From CADCVT01 sp036389485 (lineage in GTDB: Bacteria > Actinomycetota > Thermoleophilia > Solirubrobacterales > Solirubrobacteraceae), in contig DASVPR010000060.1 of NCBI GenBank assembly GCA_036389485.1, forward strand, positions 93,520 to 157,519: a DNA stretch of 64,000 nt, given 5' to 3'. This document shows positions 41,076-50,120 of the stretch, in pieces. Position 1 is the first letter of the stretch. Every line of letters begins with the position of its first letter. Both the position numbers and the translations under genes were made by a program. The notes under the pieces are model-generated. The model saw nothing but the letters and a program-made list of their open reading frames with translations, was not told the DNA's origin and did no database searches.

Positions 41076-43066
41076 CGGCGCAGCACGAGCGTCGTCTCGT
41101 GCGCGACGCCCGCGCCGGTCACGCGCAGGCGCAGCGCCATGCGGCCGACGCGGCGCACGCGCCGGGCGAAGCGACGGCGCAGCGCGACCTCGACGGTCCG
41201 CGGCGCGCCCGCCGCGACGTCGATCGTCCGGCGGCCGGCGAGCCCGTACGCGCGCGACCGCAGCTCGATCCGGACGCGCGCGGCTCGTCGGACCCGGACG
41301 GTCACGCGAACGCCGCGCCGCAGCGCCGGCGCGAGACGGGCGGTCGTCGGCGCGGTGACGCCGAGCGCCGGTCCGTCGAAGAGCTCGCCCGGCGGAGGCG
41401 GATCCGCCGGCGGCGTGCCCGGGGGCGGCGGGCCGGGCGCGTCCGGGGTCGGATCCGGGTGCGTCGCCAGCCACTCGGCGGGCGGGATCGGCGGCGGCAC
41501 GTTCGGGTCCTGCACGTAGACCCAGACCGACCGGTCCCCGCAGGCCCGCTCGTCGTCGAAGACGGGCCCGCCGCACTGCCGGTACCGGATGGTGCGCGTC
41601 TCGCTGACGGTCGTCTCGACGACGCCGTCGTGCGTGAGCGTCTCGTACGTCCCGTCGTCGTCGAGGTCGAACCGCCACCAGCTCGCGGAGAACCGGCGGT
41701 CGGCCGTGTTCGAGACGTCGATGACGACCGGGCCCGGCGGCGTGGGCGTAGGGGTGATCGTGACGGCGCCCAGCGTCGGACAGCCGTCGAGGGCCTCGCG
41801 GCCCGGGTCCTCTCGCGTCAACAGCCAGCCGGGCGCGTGCACGACGTAGCGGTGCTGGGCGAGCGCGAGGACTCCGCGACCGTCGGCGTCGAGCCCGAGC
41901 GGCACGGGATCCGCGCCGGTCGGCGCCGTGCACGTCACCGTACGCTCAGGGCCGAGCGTGCCATCGGCGTGGCGCACACGCGTGACGGCGTGGTCGTAGT
42001 CGGTCCAGGCCAGCAGCCCGGCGCCGTCCGGCCGGAGGGCGATGCGCGCGTTGACGACGAGCTCTTCGTCGGACAGCTTCACCGGTGCCGAGACGGTGCG
42101 CTCGGCGGTGCTCGCGCGGACGAGGTAGAGACCCGGATCGTGGTCCGGGAAGCTCTGGCCGTCCTGGAGGATGAGCAGCTCGCCGTCGGGGGTGATCGCC
42201 GGCTCCGAGAACCGGTGGCCCCCGTACCGCGCCACGAGCACGTGCTGGAACGGGCCGAAACCCCCGTCGGCCTCGCGGAAGACGACGCGCGCGTTGTCGC
42301 CCCCCCAGACCACCGCGGCGCCACCGTGATCGTCGGCGAGGACGCGCACGTGCTGGACCACCGCGGAGTAGACCTCGGTGGGGCCGAAGGTGCCGTCCGT
42401 GCGCAGCGTCGCGACGTGGAGGTCCCCGTACGTGCCGCTCCCGTCGCCCTGCCCCCACGCCACGATGGCGGCGCCGTCCGGCGTGAGCGCGACGTCGAAG
42501 TCCTCCTGGCGCTGGGCGCCCGGTACGAGCTTCGTGGTCCAGCTGCCGCCGGCAGGCCGGATGGCGACGAACAGGTCGGCCTCGAACGCCCACGCCACGG
42601 CGACGTCGCCGCCGGCGTTCACCGCGACCGCCACGTCGCCCCAGTTCCCGCTGCCGAGCCGCGCCGGCGCGCCGAAGTCCCCGTGCGCCGGACGCACCGC
42701 GACCTCGACGTGCCCGAACGCGTAGTCCGCCGGCGCCCCGGGCAGCGTCACCCAGGCGGCGGCGACCGTCCCGTCGGAGCCCGCGGCGAGGTCGTGGAGG
42801 TCGACGTTGGTCGCGAGATCCGCCGTGGTCCCGGCGTCGCCGGCCTCCCGCGCGTCGGCGCGCAGCGTCCCGAACCGGTCGGCGGTCAGCTCCTTCCAGG
42901 CGACGACGGTCTCGCCCGCCGCCGTGAGCACGCCGTCGCCGGAGCCCTGGGTCGTGCCCGGCGCCGACAGCCGCTCCGGCTTCGCCCAGCCGTCCGCGGC
43001 GGCCGGTGCGGCCGCGACCAGCGCGAGGCCGGCGGCGAGGAGGGGTGGGAGGATTCGAATGCGCAT
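41072..43066 (-). CDS. Large secreted protein with beta-propeller-like repeats
   Basis: This 664-residue protein has a signal peptide (RIRILPPLLAAGLALVAAAPAAAD). The next 330 residues contain repeating blades of the type GDVAVAVNAGGDVAVAWAFEADLFVAIRP and DFDVALTPDGAAIVAWGQGDGS, which suggests a beta-propeller. A fibronectin/PKD-like region, a Pro-rich linker (PGPPPPGTPPADPPPPGE) and an Arg-rich C-terminal beta domain follow. The same Arg-rich C-terminal style is found in the giant protein at 44.9 kb. ATG 43066 is the best start; in-frame GTG 43078 is possible. The function is unknown. Confidence 0.75.
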   Translation of the reverse strand: MRIRILPPLLAAGLALVAAAPAAADGWAKPERLSAPGTTQGSGDGVLTAAGETVVAWKELTADRFGTLRADAREAGDAGTTADLATNVDLHDLAAGSDGTVAAAWVTLPGAPADYAFGHVEVAVRPAHGDFGAPARLGSGNWGDVAVAVNAGGDVAVAWAFEADLFVAIRPAGGSWTTKLVPGAQRQEDFDVALTPDGAAIVAWGQGDGSGTYGDLHVATLRTDGTFGPTEVYSAVVQHVRVLADDHGGAAVVWGGDNARVVFREADGGFGPFQHVLVARYGGHRFSEPAITPDGELLILQDGQSFPDHDPGLYLVRASTAERTVSAPVKLSDEELVVNARIALRPDGAGLLAWTDYDHAVTRVRHADGTLGPERTVTCTAPTGADPVPLGLDADGRGVLALAQHRYVVHAPGWLLTREDPGREALDGCPTLGAVTITPTPTPPGPVVIDVSNTADRRFSASWWRFDLDDDGTYETLTHDGVVETTVSETRTIRYRQCGGPVFDDERACGDRSVWVYVQDPNVPPPIPPAEWLATHPDPTPDAPGPPPPGTPPADPPPPGELFDGPALGVTAPTTARLAPALRRGVRVTVRVRRAARVRIELRSRAYGLAGRRTIDVAAGAPRTVEVALRRRFARRVRRVGRMALRLRVTGAGVAHETTLVLRR

Positions 43067-43138
43067 CCGTGCGATCACCGCTAAAGCGCGGCTTGTCCGG
43101 CACACTACTCCTCTTCCCGGTGTTTGGCGACTTTCGCC

Positions 43139-44887
43139 TCAGGCGGGCAGGGGCGCCGCGGACTCGGCGCGGGCGGCGAGCGCCGCGTAGCGTCCGCCGC
43201 GGTCGAGCAGCTCGTCGTGCGTGCCCTGCTCGGCGATGCGGCCGCCGGCGAGGACGACGATCTGGTCGGCGTCGCGGACCGTGCTCAGGCGGTGGGCGAT
43301 CGCGATCGTCGTGCGGCCCTCGGAGAGTTCGTCGAGCGCGGCCTGCACGGCGCGCTCGGTCTGGGTGTCGAGCGCGCTGGTCGCCTCGTCGAGCACGAGG
43401 ACCGGCGGGTTGCGCAGGATCGTGCGGGCGATCGCGATCCGCTGCTTCTCGCCGCCGCTGAAGCGGTAGCCGCGCTCGCCGACGACGGTGTCGTAGCCCT
43501 CGGGGAGCGAGGCGATGAGGTCGCGGATGCGCGCCGCGCGGGCGGCGGCCTCGATCTCCTCGTCGGTCGCGTCGGGCTTGGCGAAGCGCAGGTTCTCGCG
43601 GACGCTCGCATGGAAGAGGTACGTCTCCTGGCTCACGAGGCCGACGGTGCGCGCGAGGCTCTGGAAGCTGACGTCGCGGAGGTCGACGCCGTCGATCGTC
43701 ACGCGGCCGCGCGTCGGGTCGTAGAGGCGTGCCGCGAGGTAGGCGAGCGTCGTCTTGCCCGAGCCGGTCTCTCCGACAATCGCGGTCGTGGTGCCCGCGG
43801 GAATGACGATATGTATCTCGTCGATCACCGCCGGCGTCCCGGGGTCGTAGGCGAACCCGACGTCCTCGTAGCGGACCTCGCCGACGACGTCCCGAAGCTC
43901 GATCGCGCCGTCGCGCTCGGCGACGTCCACGTCGAGGTCGAGGTACTGGAAGATCCGGTCGAACAGCGCGAGCGACGTCTGCACGTCGATGCCGACGTTG
44001 AGCAGCGACTGGATCGGGAAGAAGAGCCGCGTCTGGAGCGTCGTGAACGCGACGAGGGTCCCGATCGTGATCGCGCCGCCGCCGCCGGCGATGCTGAGGC
44101 CCGCGAAGAGGTAGACGAGCGCGGGCATGATCGCGAAGCTCATCTGGACGGAGGCCATGCGCCAGCGGCCGGCCATGCGGCTCTGCACCTCGAGGTCGGC
44201 GAGGTCGGACGACTCGTCCTCGAACCGCTGCGTCAGCTCGGGCGAGCGGCCCATCGTCTTGCCGAGCAGGATCCCGGAGACGCTGAGCGACTCCTCGACG
44301 AGCGCGCTCATGTCGGCCATGCGGCCCTGGCGGATCGCCGCGATGCGCTTGCGCTCGTTGCCGACGCGCCGGGTGAGCCAGACGAAGAACGGCAGCAGCG
44401 CGAGGCTGAACGCGGCGAGGCGCCAGTCGAGCAGCACCATCGCGACGACGGTGGCGAGCACGGTGGTCGCGTTGGAGACGATGCTCGTGGCCGTCGAGGT
44501 GACGACGTTCTGGACGCCGCCGATGTCGTTGGCGATGCGGGACTGGACCTCGCCGGTCCGGGTCTTGGTGAAGAACGCGAGCGACATCCGCTGCAGGTGG
44601 CGGTAGACGGCGCTGCGCAGGTCGTGCATGACCCGCTGGCCGACGAGGTTCGACAGCCACGTCTGCCCGACGCCGATGACGCCGGTCGCGACCGAGATGC
44701 CGATCATGCCCGCGACGAGGAACGCGAGCAGCGTGGTGTCCTGCTTCGGGATCGCGGTGTCGAGGACCTCGCGGAGCAGGAACGGGGACACCATCCCGAG
44801 CGTCGCGCTGACGCCGATCAGCCCGAGCACCGCCGCCAGCCGCCCCCGGTGCGGGCGGAAGAGGCGGAGGATGCGCGAAGCTTGCAA
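43139..44887 (-). CDS. ABC exporter, fused membrane and ATPase domains (MsbA-like)
   Basis: This 582-residue half-transporter has six membrane helices (about residues 15-310) and a C-terminal ATPase with Walker A GETGSGKTTL, Q-loop SQETYLFHAS, signature SGGEKQRIAI, Walker B VLVLDEATSALD and H-loop IAHRLSTV. It should act as a homodimer exporting lipid or another amphiphile. The start is TTG at 44887, with GAGG just upstream, 3 bp after the stop of the giant secreted protein. No accessory gene tells the substrate. There is no sign it belongs to the lasso cassette 9 kb away. Confidence 0.93.
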   Translation of the reverse strand: MQASRILRLFRPHRGRLAAVLGLIGVSATLGMVSPFLLREVLDTAIPKQDTTLLAFLVAGMIGISVATGVIGVGQTWLSNLVGQRVMHDLRSAVYRHLQRMSLAFFTKTRTGEVQSRIANDIGGVQNVVTSTATSIVSNATTVLATVVAMVLLDWRLAAFSLALLPFFVWLTRRVGNERKRIAAIRQGRMADMSALVEESLSVSGILLGKTMGRSPELTQRFEDESSDLADLEVQSRMAGRWRMASVQMSFAIMPALVYLFAGLSIAGGGGAITIGTLVAFTTLQTRLFFPIQSLLNVGIDVQTSLALFDRIFQYLDLDVDVAERDGAIELRDVVGEVRYEDVGFAYDPGTPAVIDEIHIVIPAGTTTAIVGETGSGKTTLAYLAARLYDPTRGRVTIDGVDLRDVSFQSLARTVGLVSQETYLFHASVRENLRFAKPDATDEEIEAAARAARIRDLIASLPEGYDTVVGERGYRFSGGEKQRIAIARTILRNPPVLVLDEATSALDTQTERAVQAALDELSEGRTTIAIAHRLSTVRDADQIVVLAGGRIAEQGTHDELLDRGGRYAALAARAESAAPLPA

Positions 44888-44890
44888 ACC

Positions 44891-47800
44891 TCAAACGATT
44901 CTAGCCGCGCCGCGCGCGACGGTCCGGAACCGCCCGCGGGCGTCCCGGCGCTGCAGCACGAACGTGACGCGCTGCCCCGGCTTCGCGCGCAGGTTCGCGG
45001 TGAGAGGCCGCGGCCGGCGCGCTCGGCGCAGCTTCATGCTCCGGCTCGCGCAGCGCTCGCCCGCGCACACCCGGATCCGCCAGGTCCCCGCGGCCAGCTT
45101 GGCCGGCACGACGCGGACCGCCGCCCTGCCGTCCTGGAGCGGCGCGACCGCAGCGGTGGCCAGCGCGCGGCCCGCGGCGGTGCGGACGATCGCCGGCGGC
45201 TCGGTCGCGACCGGCTCCCCGGCCACACGCACGTCCGGCTCGATGGAGCCCACACCACCGACCGCCCCGCCGACCGCCGAGGCGTCGCCCGAGGTCGTCG
45301 CGGGGTCGCCGCCCACATCTGCGTCGGCGGACGGCTCATCGGGCGTCGTCGCGGGGCTGGGGCCCTCATCTGCGTCGGCGGACGGCTCATCGGGCGTCGT
45401 CGCGGGGCCGCCGCCCTCATCCCCGTCGCTCGACGGCGCGTCGGAGGGGACGCCGGAGTCGCCGGGCGACACCGGCGACTCGTCGGAGGGGTCGACGGAA
45501 TCCCCGGGCGACACCGGAGGCTCGTCCGTCGGCGGCGCCGGTTCATCCTCGGACGGGCCCGTCGTGGGCGGAGGATCGCTCGATGGAGGATCCGACGGGT
45601 CAGGGTCGCTCGAAGGCGGCGGAGGCGGCTCCCCCTGCGACGGCGGCGGGTCCTCGGACGCCGGAGGGTCGCTCGGCGGAGGGTCGCTCGGCGGAGGGTC
45701 GCGCGGCGGCAGGTCGCCTGCCGGCGGCGCGTTCAGCGTGATCGGTTCGGTCGTCGTGGTGCGGCCGGCGCCGTCGGTCGCGACGATCGCGATCTCGGCG
45801 GGGGCTTCGACGTCGAAGGGCTCGCCGGGCGCGACGGGTCCGGCGTCGTTGCCGTCGCGCAGCAGTCGCACCGATGCGAGGCCGGAGCCTTCGTCGGCGG
45901 CGGTCGGGGTGCAGTGGTGGGTCGTGCCCTCGCCGGCCTCGCAGCCGAGGGTCGCGACGGGGTCGGCGAGGTCGATCAGCGCCTCGGCGGAGCTCGTAGC
46001 GCTGCGACCGACGCCGTCGACCGCGGTGGCCGCGATCGTGTGGCGCCCGTGGCCGCCGACGATCACCTCGCCGGTCTGCTCGTCTCCGCCGTCCACGCGC
46101 CACGACAGCGACGACACGCCCGAGCCCTCGTCCACGCCGCCCACGCGGCAGGTCACCGGGCCGGAGTGCCACCCGCCGGGGCAGTCGACCTCGGCTAGCG
46201 GGTCGGTGCGGTCGATACGGGCCATTGCCGTCGCGTACTCGCTGAGGTTGCCGGCGGCGTCGCGGGCGCGAGAGCGGACGGTCGTCACGCCCTCGGCCGT
46301 CACGACGAGCCCGTCGCGCTCGACTTCCGCGACCCCGGAGCCGCCCTGATCCGTCGCGGTGGCGGAGCAGGTGACCGACGCGGCGTCGGTCCAGCCCGGG
46401 CAGTCGAGCGTGACCGTCGGCGCGGTCGTGTCGATCTGGACGATCGACGCGCGCCACTCCGAGCTCGCCCCCGCGCCGTTGACCGCGCGGACCTCGACGG
46501 TGTGCCTCCCCTGGCCCGACACGGTCACGGTGTCGCCCGCGCCGGTCACCGCCCCGCCGTCGACGCGCACCTGCCGCGAGGCGATCCCGGACTCCGGATC
46601 GGCGAAGGACAGCGAGCACGTCACCGCGCCCGCCTGCCATCCCGACGGGCACGCCGCGGAGGCGACCGGCACGGACCCGTCGATGCTGAACGTGGCGGTC
46701 TCGGACGCGGTCCGCCCGGCGGCGTCCTCGGCGGACGCGCGCACGACGTGCGGCCCGTTCGAAGACACGGTGAAGCTGCTCGGCGGCGCCGCGAACGTCG
46801 TCCGGTCGTCGTCCACGAGCCACGACACCAGCGACATCCGCGCGCCCGCATCGGTGGCGTCGACGCTGCAGTCCACCGGACCCGGGCGCCAGCCGCTCGG
46901 GCCGCAGTCGAGGTCGACGACGGGATCGATCCGGTCGATCAGCGCGACCGCGCTGCGCCACTCGCCGACGTTGCCCGCGGCGTCGCGCGCCCGCGCCCGC
47001 ACGGTCGTCCTCCCCTCCAGCGTCACGACGAGCGACGCGGCAGGGCTGCCGGCGATCTCGTAGTCGTAGCCCACGACGCCGGACCGCGCGTCGCTGCCGT
47101 GGGCCTCGCACGTCACCGGGCCGGTCGTGCTCCAGACGAACGGGCAGACGACCCACCCGTCCGGCTTGGTGAAGTCGAGGCGCGCGGTGTCGCCGCTCCA
47201 CCCCGAGGCCACGCCGGCGCCGTTGACCGCCTCCGCCTCGGCGAGGTGCTCGCCCTCGGCACTGAAGCGGACGGACTCGCCGGCCTCGACCGGCGCGTTG
47301 CCGTCCACCCGCACGCGCCGCACCGCGACCCCCGACTCGGGGTCGGAGAACGACAGCGCGCAGTCGACCGCCGCGGCCTGCCAGCCGTCGGGGCAGTCGA
47401 CGCGGGCAACGGGCGGCGTCGGGTCGATCGGAAGCTCGCTCGACGCGGTCGCGACGCGGCCTGCCCGGTCCTGCGCGGTCGCGACGATCGTGTGGCGGCC
47501 CGGCGAGCTGATGGTGACCTGCGAGCCCGACGGGCCGGACTGCGGCTCGCCGCCGTCGACCCGCCAGCTCAGCGAGTCGAGGCCCGAGACGGCATCCGAC
47601 GCCGTCACCGTGCACGTCGCCGGCCCCTCGGCCCACCCGTCCGGGCAGGCCACCGCGACCGACGGATCGGTGCCGTCGAGCTTCACCGTGCGGCGCACGG
47701 CGTCGCTGCTGTTGCCGACGCCGTCGCGGGCGACCGCGACGACCTCGGACGTCCCCTCGCGCGTGACCGTGATCCGCCCGGTCGCGCCCGTGAGCGACCG

Positions 47801-49987
47801 CGACGAGGTGTCGGTCGCGAGCATCCACGAGAACCCGGCGATGCCGGTGTGCGCGTCGCTGCCGCCGAGGTCGCACGACAGCGACGCTGCGGCGACCCAG
47901 CCCTCAGGGCAGGCAACCGTCACTGCCGGCTTCGTCGCGTCGACCCGCACGGTCACCGGAGCGGTCGTCACCACCGTCCCCGCCCCGTTCTCGACCTGCG
48001 CGCGGACCGAGTGCTCGCCGTCGACGGTCACGAAGAAGCTGAACCCAGACGTCGACGCGAACGGGCCGTCGTCGATCGAGAAGCGCGGCCTGTAGGCGCC
48101 GGTGTCCGGGTCGCTCGCCGTGACCGTGCACGACGCGCGGCCGTACAGCCACGCGCCGTTGCCGCCACAGGAGAGCGAGGCGGTCGGCGGCGTCAGGTCG
48201 AGGCGGACGTTGGCGTACGCGGTCACGGTCTCGCCCGAGGCGCCGACGACCGTGGCGCGCACCGCGTGCGCGCCCTGCGAGCTCACCGTCACCGTCGCCG
48301 GGGAGGTGGCGTCGTACTCGGTCCCGCCGTCGATGCGCCACCGCAGCGACGCCGGCGGCTCGTCGCCGTCCCCGCCGGTCACCGTGCAGTCGATCGGCTC
48401 GGCCCGCGTCTCCGGCGGGCAGTCGACCGTCACCCACGGCACGTCACGGTCGAGGTGGGCCGTGACCTCCTCCCACTCGCCGACGTTGCCCAGGTAGTCG
48501 GTCGCCCGCGCGCGGACCACGGTGTCGCCGTCCTCCTCGACCAGGATCTCCGGGTACGACGCCGGGTCGTACGTGCGGATCGGGCCGTCGCCGACCTGCG
48601 CCTCGAGCGCCACGGCGTCGTACGACGGATACGTGCGGCAGAGGAGCGAGCGGGCGCGGACGGTCTCGGCCGGGCAGGTCAGCTCGACGACCGGCCCCTG
48701 CGTGTCGACGTTCACGATCTGCGCCTTCCAGCGCGACCAGTTCCCCGCGGCGTCGCGCACGCGCGTGAAGAGCTGGTAGCCGTGAGTCACCGTCGCGGTC
48801 TGCCCGTACTGCACGGCGCCGGCGTCGACCTTCCAGGCGTACGCGTCGACGACGGACTCGCTGTCCGTGCCGCTCAGCTCGACCGTGTACGGCGTGTTGG
48901 TCGGCGGGGGATCGACCTTCGCGGGGGTCGTGTCGATCGGCGGCGTGGCGTCGACCGCGGTGCCGTCGCACGCCGCCGCGTCGCTCGTGCACGTCGCCAG
49001 GTGGGCGGACCGGAAGAGGTTCCAGTCGCGATCGAGGTGCGAGTCCGGCGCGGGCGAGGCGTTGAAGTAGTCGTCGCCGCCGCAGTCGAACGTCTCGTCG
49101 ACGAGCCCGGCGATCTTCGGGCACGGGTACGTCATCGTCGCGTTCGCGCCACCGTCGGCGTAGCACATGACGTCGTAGCGGTCGTTGCAGTGCCCGGCCA
49201 TCGTGGTGTGCGGCGCGCTGCGCTGGACGGCGCCGAGGTTGTGCGCGATCTCGTGGAGCATCACGCTCGGCCACGCGTACCCGTTCGCGGGCGGGGTCTG
49301 CGGGCCGAAGACCGCGGCGAAGAGCCTGCCCGCGTCGTGGTAGGCGCCGTTGTCGGTCTCGATGAGCGAGGCGGTCCCCGCGACGCCGTTGGTCCCGTAG
49401 AGGCCGTCCGCGTAGACGACCCAGTTGCGCGGGCCGCCCTGGCCGATCACGACGGCGCGGACGTCGGTGCGCACGAGCGAGAACTGCGGCGCGCCGTTGA
49501 CCACGTACTCCGCGCGCGCCTTGGGGAGCCGGACGACCTGGATGTCCGCGTAGTCGCGGCCGCACGGGGTCCCGAGGTCCCAGCGCAGGGTCTTGCGCCC
49601 GCCGGACTGCTGGGCGACGAACCGGCCTAGCAGCGAGGCGGTCGCCTGGAGGCGGTCGTCGAACTCGGCGAAGCGGTTCGGCTGGTCGGCCGCGTAGGCG
49701 TAGATCAGCTTCAGCTGGGGCGTGGTGCTCGGGTACGCGGCGTCCGCGGTGTCGTCGGTCGTGGTCTCGGTGCCGCACCACGCCTCGGGTAGGCCGGTCG
49801 CCGACGCCGGCGTGGAAGGCTCGACCGACCCCGCCTCCGCCTGGGCGACGGGCTGCGTGACCAGGGAGTCCGGAAGCGCCTCGCGGGGATCGCCGTGCGT
49901 CTCGACCTCGTGCGCGCTCGCCGAAGCGGCGACCGCGAGGGTCGCCGCGAACGCGAGCAGCAGGGAACGGAGGGCGGAATGACCCAC
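44891..49987 (-). CDS. Giant secreted HExxH zinc protease-like protein with 12 cysteine-containing Ig-like repeats
   Basis: This 1698-residue protein starts with a signal peptide (LLLAFAATLAVAASASA). A catalytic-looking domain has SVMLHEIAHNLGAVQRSAPH (His245, Glu246, His249, possible third ligand His260) and several cysteines. Twelve repeats of about 85-95 residues follow, each with a CP..W or similar cysteine near its first strand and a second Cys about 10 residues on (for example VAVACPDGWAEGPATCTVTA). A long Pro/Ser/Asp-rich linker contains 17-residue tandem repeats and leads to an Arg-rich C-terminal domain. This is a cell-surface architecture. No secretion anchor such as LPXTG is seen. 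GTG 49987 is the best start. Confidence 0.78.
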   Translation of the reverse strand: MGHSALRSLLLAFAATLAVAASASAHEVETHGDPREALPDSLVTQPVAQAEAGSVEPSTPASATGLPEAWCGTETTTDDTADAAYPSTTPQLKLIYAYAADQPNRFAEFDDRLQATASLLGRFVAQQSGGRKTLRWDLGTPCGRDYADIQVVRLPKARAEYVVNGAPQFSLVRTDVRAVVIGQGGPRNWVVYADGLYGTNGVAGTASLIETDNGAYHDAGRLFAAVFGPQTPPANGYAWPSVMLHEIAHNLGAVQRSAPHTTMAGHCNDRYDVMCYADGGANATMTYPCPKIAGLVDETFDCGGDDYFNASPAPDSHLDRDWNLFRSAHLATCTSDAAACDGTAVDATPPIDTTPAKVDPPPTNTPYTVELSGTDSESVVDAYAWKVDAGAVQYGQTATVTHGYQLFTRVRDAAGNWSRWKAQIVNVDTQGPVVELTCPAETVRARSLLCRTYPSYDAVALEAQVGDGPIRTYDPASYPEILVEEDGDTVVRARATDYLGNVGEWEEVTAHLDRDVPWVTVDCPPETRAEPIDCTVTGGDGDEPPASLRWRIDGGTEYDATSPATVTVSSQGAHAVRATVVGASGETVTAYANVRLDLTPPTASLSCGGNGAWLYGRASCTVTASDPDTGAYRPRFSIDDGPFASTSGFSFFVTVDGEHSVRAQVENGAGTVVTTAPVTVRVDATKPAVTVACPEGWVAAASLSCDLGGSDAHTGIAGFSWMLATDTSSRSLTGATGRITVTREGTSEVVAVARDGVGNSSDAVRRTVKLDGTDPSVAVACPDGWAEGPATCTVTASDAVSGLDSLSWRVDGGEPQSGPSGSQVTISSPGRHTIVATAQDRAGRVATASSELPIDPTPPVARVDCPDGWQAAAVDCALSFSDPESGVAVRRVRVDGNAPVEAGESVRFSAEGEHLAEAEAVNGAGVASGWSGDTARLDFTKPDGWVVCPFVWSTTGPVTCEAHGSDARSGVVGYDYEIAGSPAASLVVTLEGRTTVRARARDAAGNVGEWRSAVALIDRIDPVVDLDCGPSGWRPGPVDCSVDATDAGARMSLVSWLVDDDRTTFAAPPSSFTVSSNGPHVVRASAEDAAGRTASETATFSIDGSVPVASAACPSGWQAGAVTCSLSFADPESGIASRQVRVDGGAVTGAGDTVTVSGQGRHTVEVRAVNGAGASSEWRASIVQIDTTAPTVTLDCPGWTDAASVTCSATATDQGGSGVAEVERDGLVVTAEGVTTVRSRARDAAGNLSEYATAMARIDRTDPLAEVDCPGGWHSGPVTCRVGGVDEGSGVSSLSWRVDGGDEQTGEVIVGGHGRHTIAATAVDGVGRSATSSAEALIDLADPVATLGCEAGEGTTHHCTPTAADEGSGLASVRLLRDGNDAGPVAPGEPFDVEAPAEIAIVATDGAGRTTTTEPITLNAPPAGDLPPRDPPPSDPPPSDPPASEDPPPSQGEPPPPPSSDPDPSDPPSSDPPPTTGPSEDEPAPPTDEPPVSPGDSVDPSDESPVSPGDSGVPSDAPSSDGDEGGGPATTPDEPSADADEGPSPATTPDEPSADADVGGDPATTSGDASAVGGAVGGVGSIEPDVRVAGEPVATEPPAIVRTAAGRALATAAVAPLQDGRAAVRVVPAKLAAGTWRIRVCAGERCASRSMKLRRARRPRPLTANLRAKPGQRVTFVLQRRDARGRFRTVARGAARIV
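45316..45417. repeat. 51-bp tandem repeat in the linker of the giant secreted protein
   Basis: Two near-identical 51-bp units (45316-45366 and 45367-45417) differ only near their last ten bases, with partial copies on both sides. They encode 17-residue repeats of the type PSADADEG..PATTPDE in the Pro/Ser/Asp linker. Exact DNA identity suggests recent duplication or slippage, so the linker length may vary among strains. Confidence 0.85.
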
Positions 49988-49996
49988 TGTCAGTGG
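49984..49996. promoter_or_regulatory. Inverted repeat at the start of the giant secreted protein
   Basis: CCACTGTCAGTGG is a 6-bp perfect inverted repeat around a single T. It covers the GTG start codon of the secreted protein gene (bases 49985-49987) in the 133-bp region shared with the divergent ECF sigma gene. It could be a small operator or form a hairpin over the translation start. No further evidence is available. Confidence 0.3.
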
Positions 49997-50120
49997 AATT
50001 CGGCATCCGCGCGCCGTTCTCTGAGGAACTGGACGATCCGACGAGAGCCCGCGTGAGCTTTCGCTCGCGGGGCTGTCTGAACTCGCGGACGCGCCCCGCC
50101 GATACAAGCTCGGAGCCCGC

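Noticed and set aside
43139..44887. ABC exporter as the lasso peptide exporter
   Set aside because: It is 9 kb away, preceded on the same strand by the giant secreted protein, and has MsbA-like features; no evidence links it to the lasso cassette.
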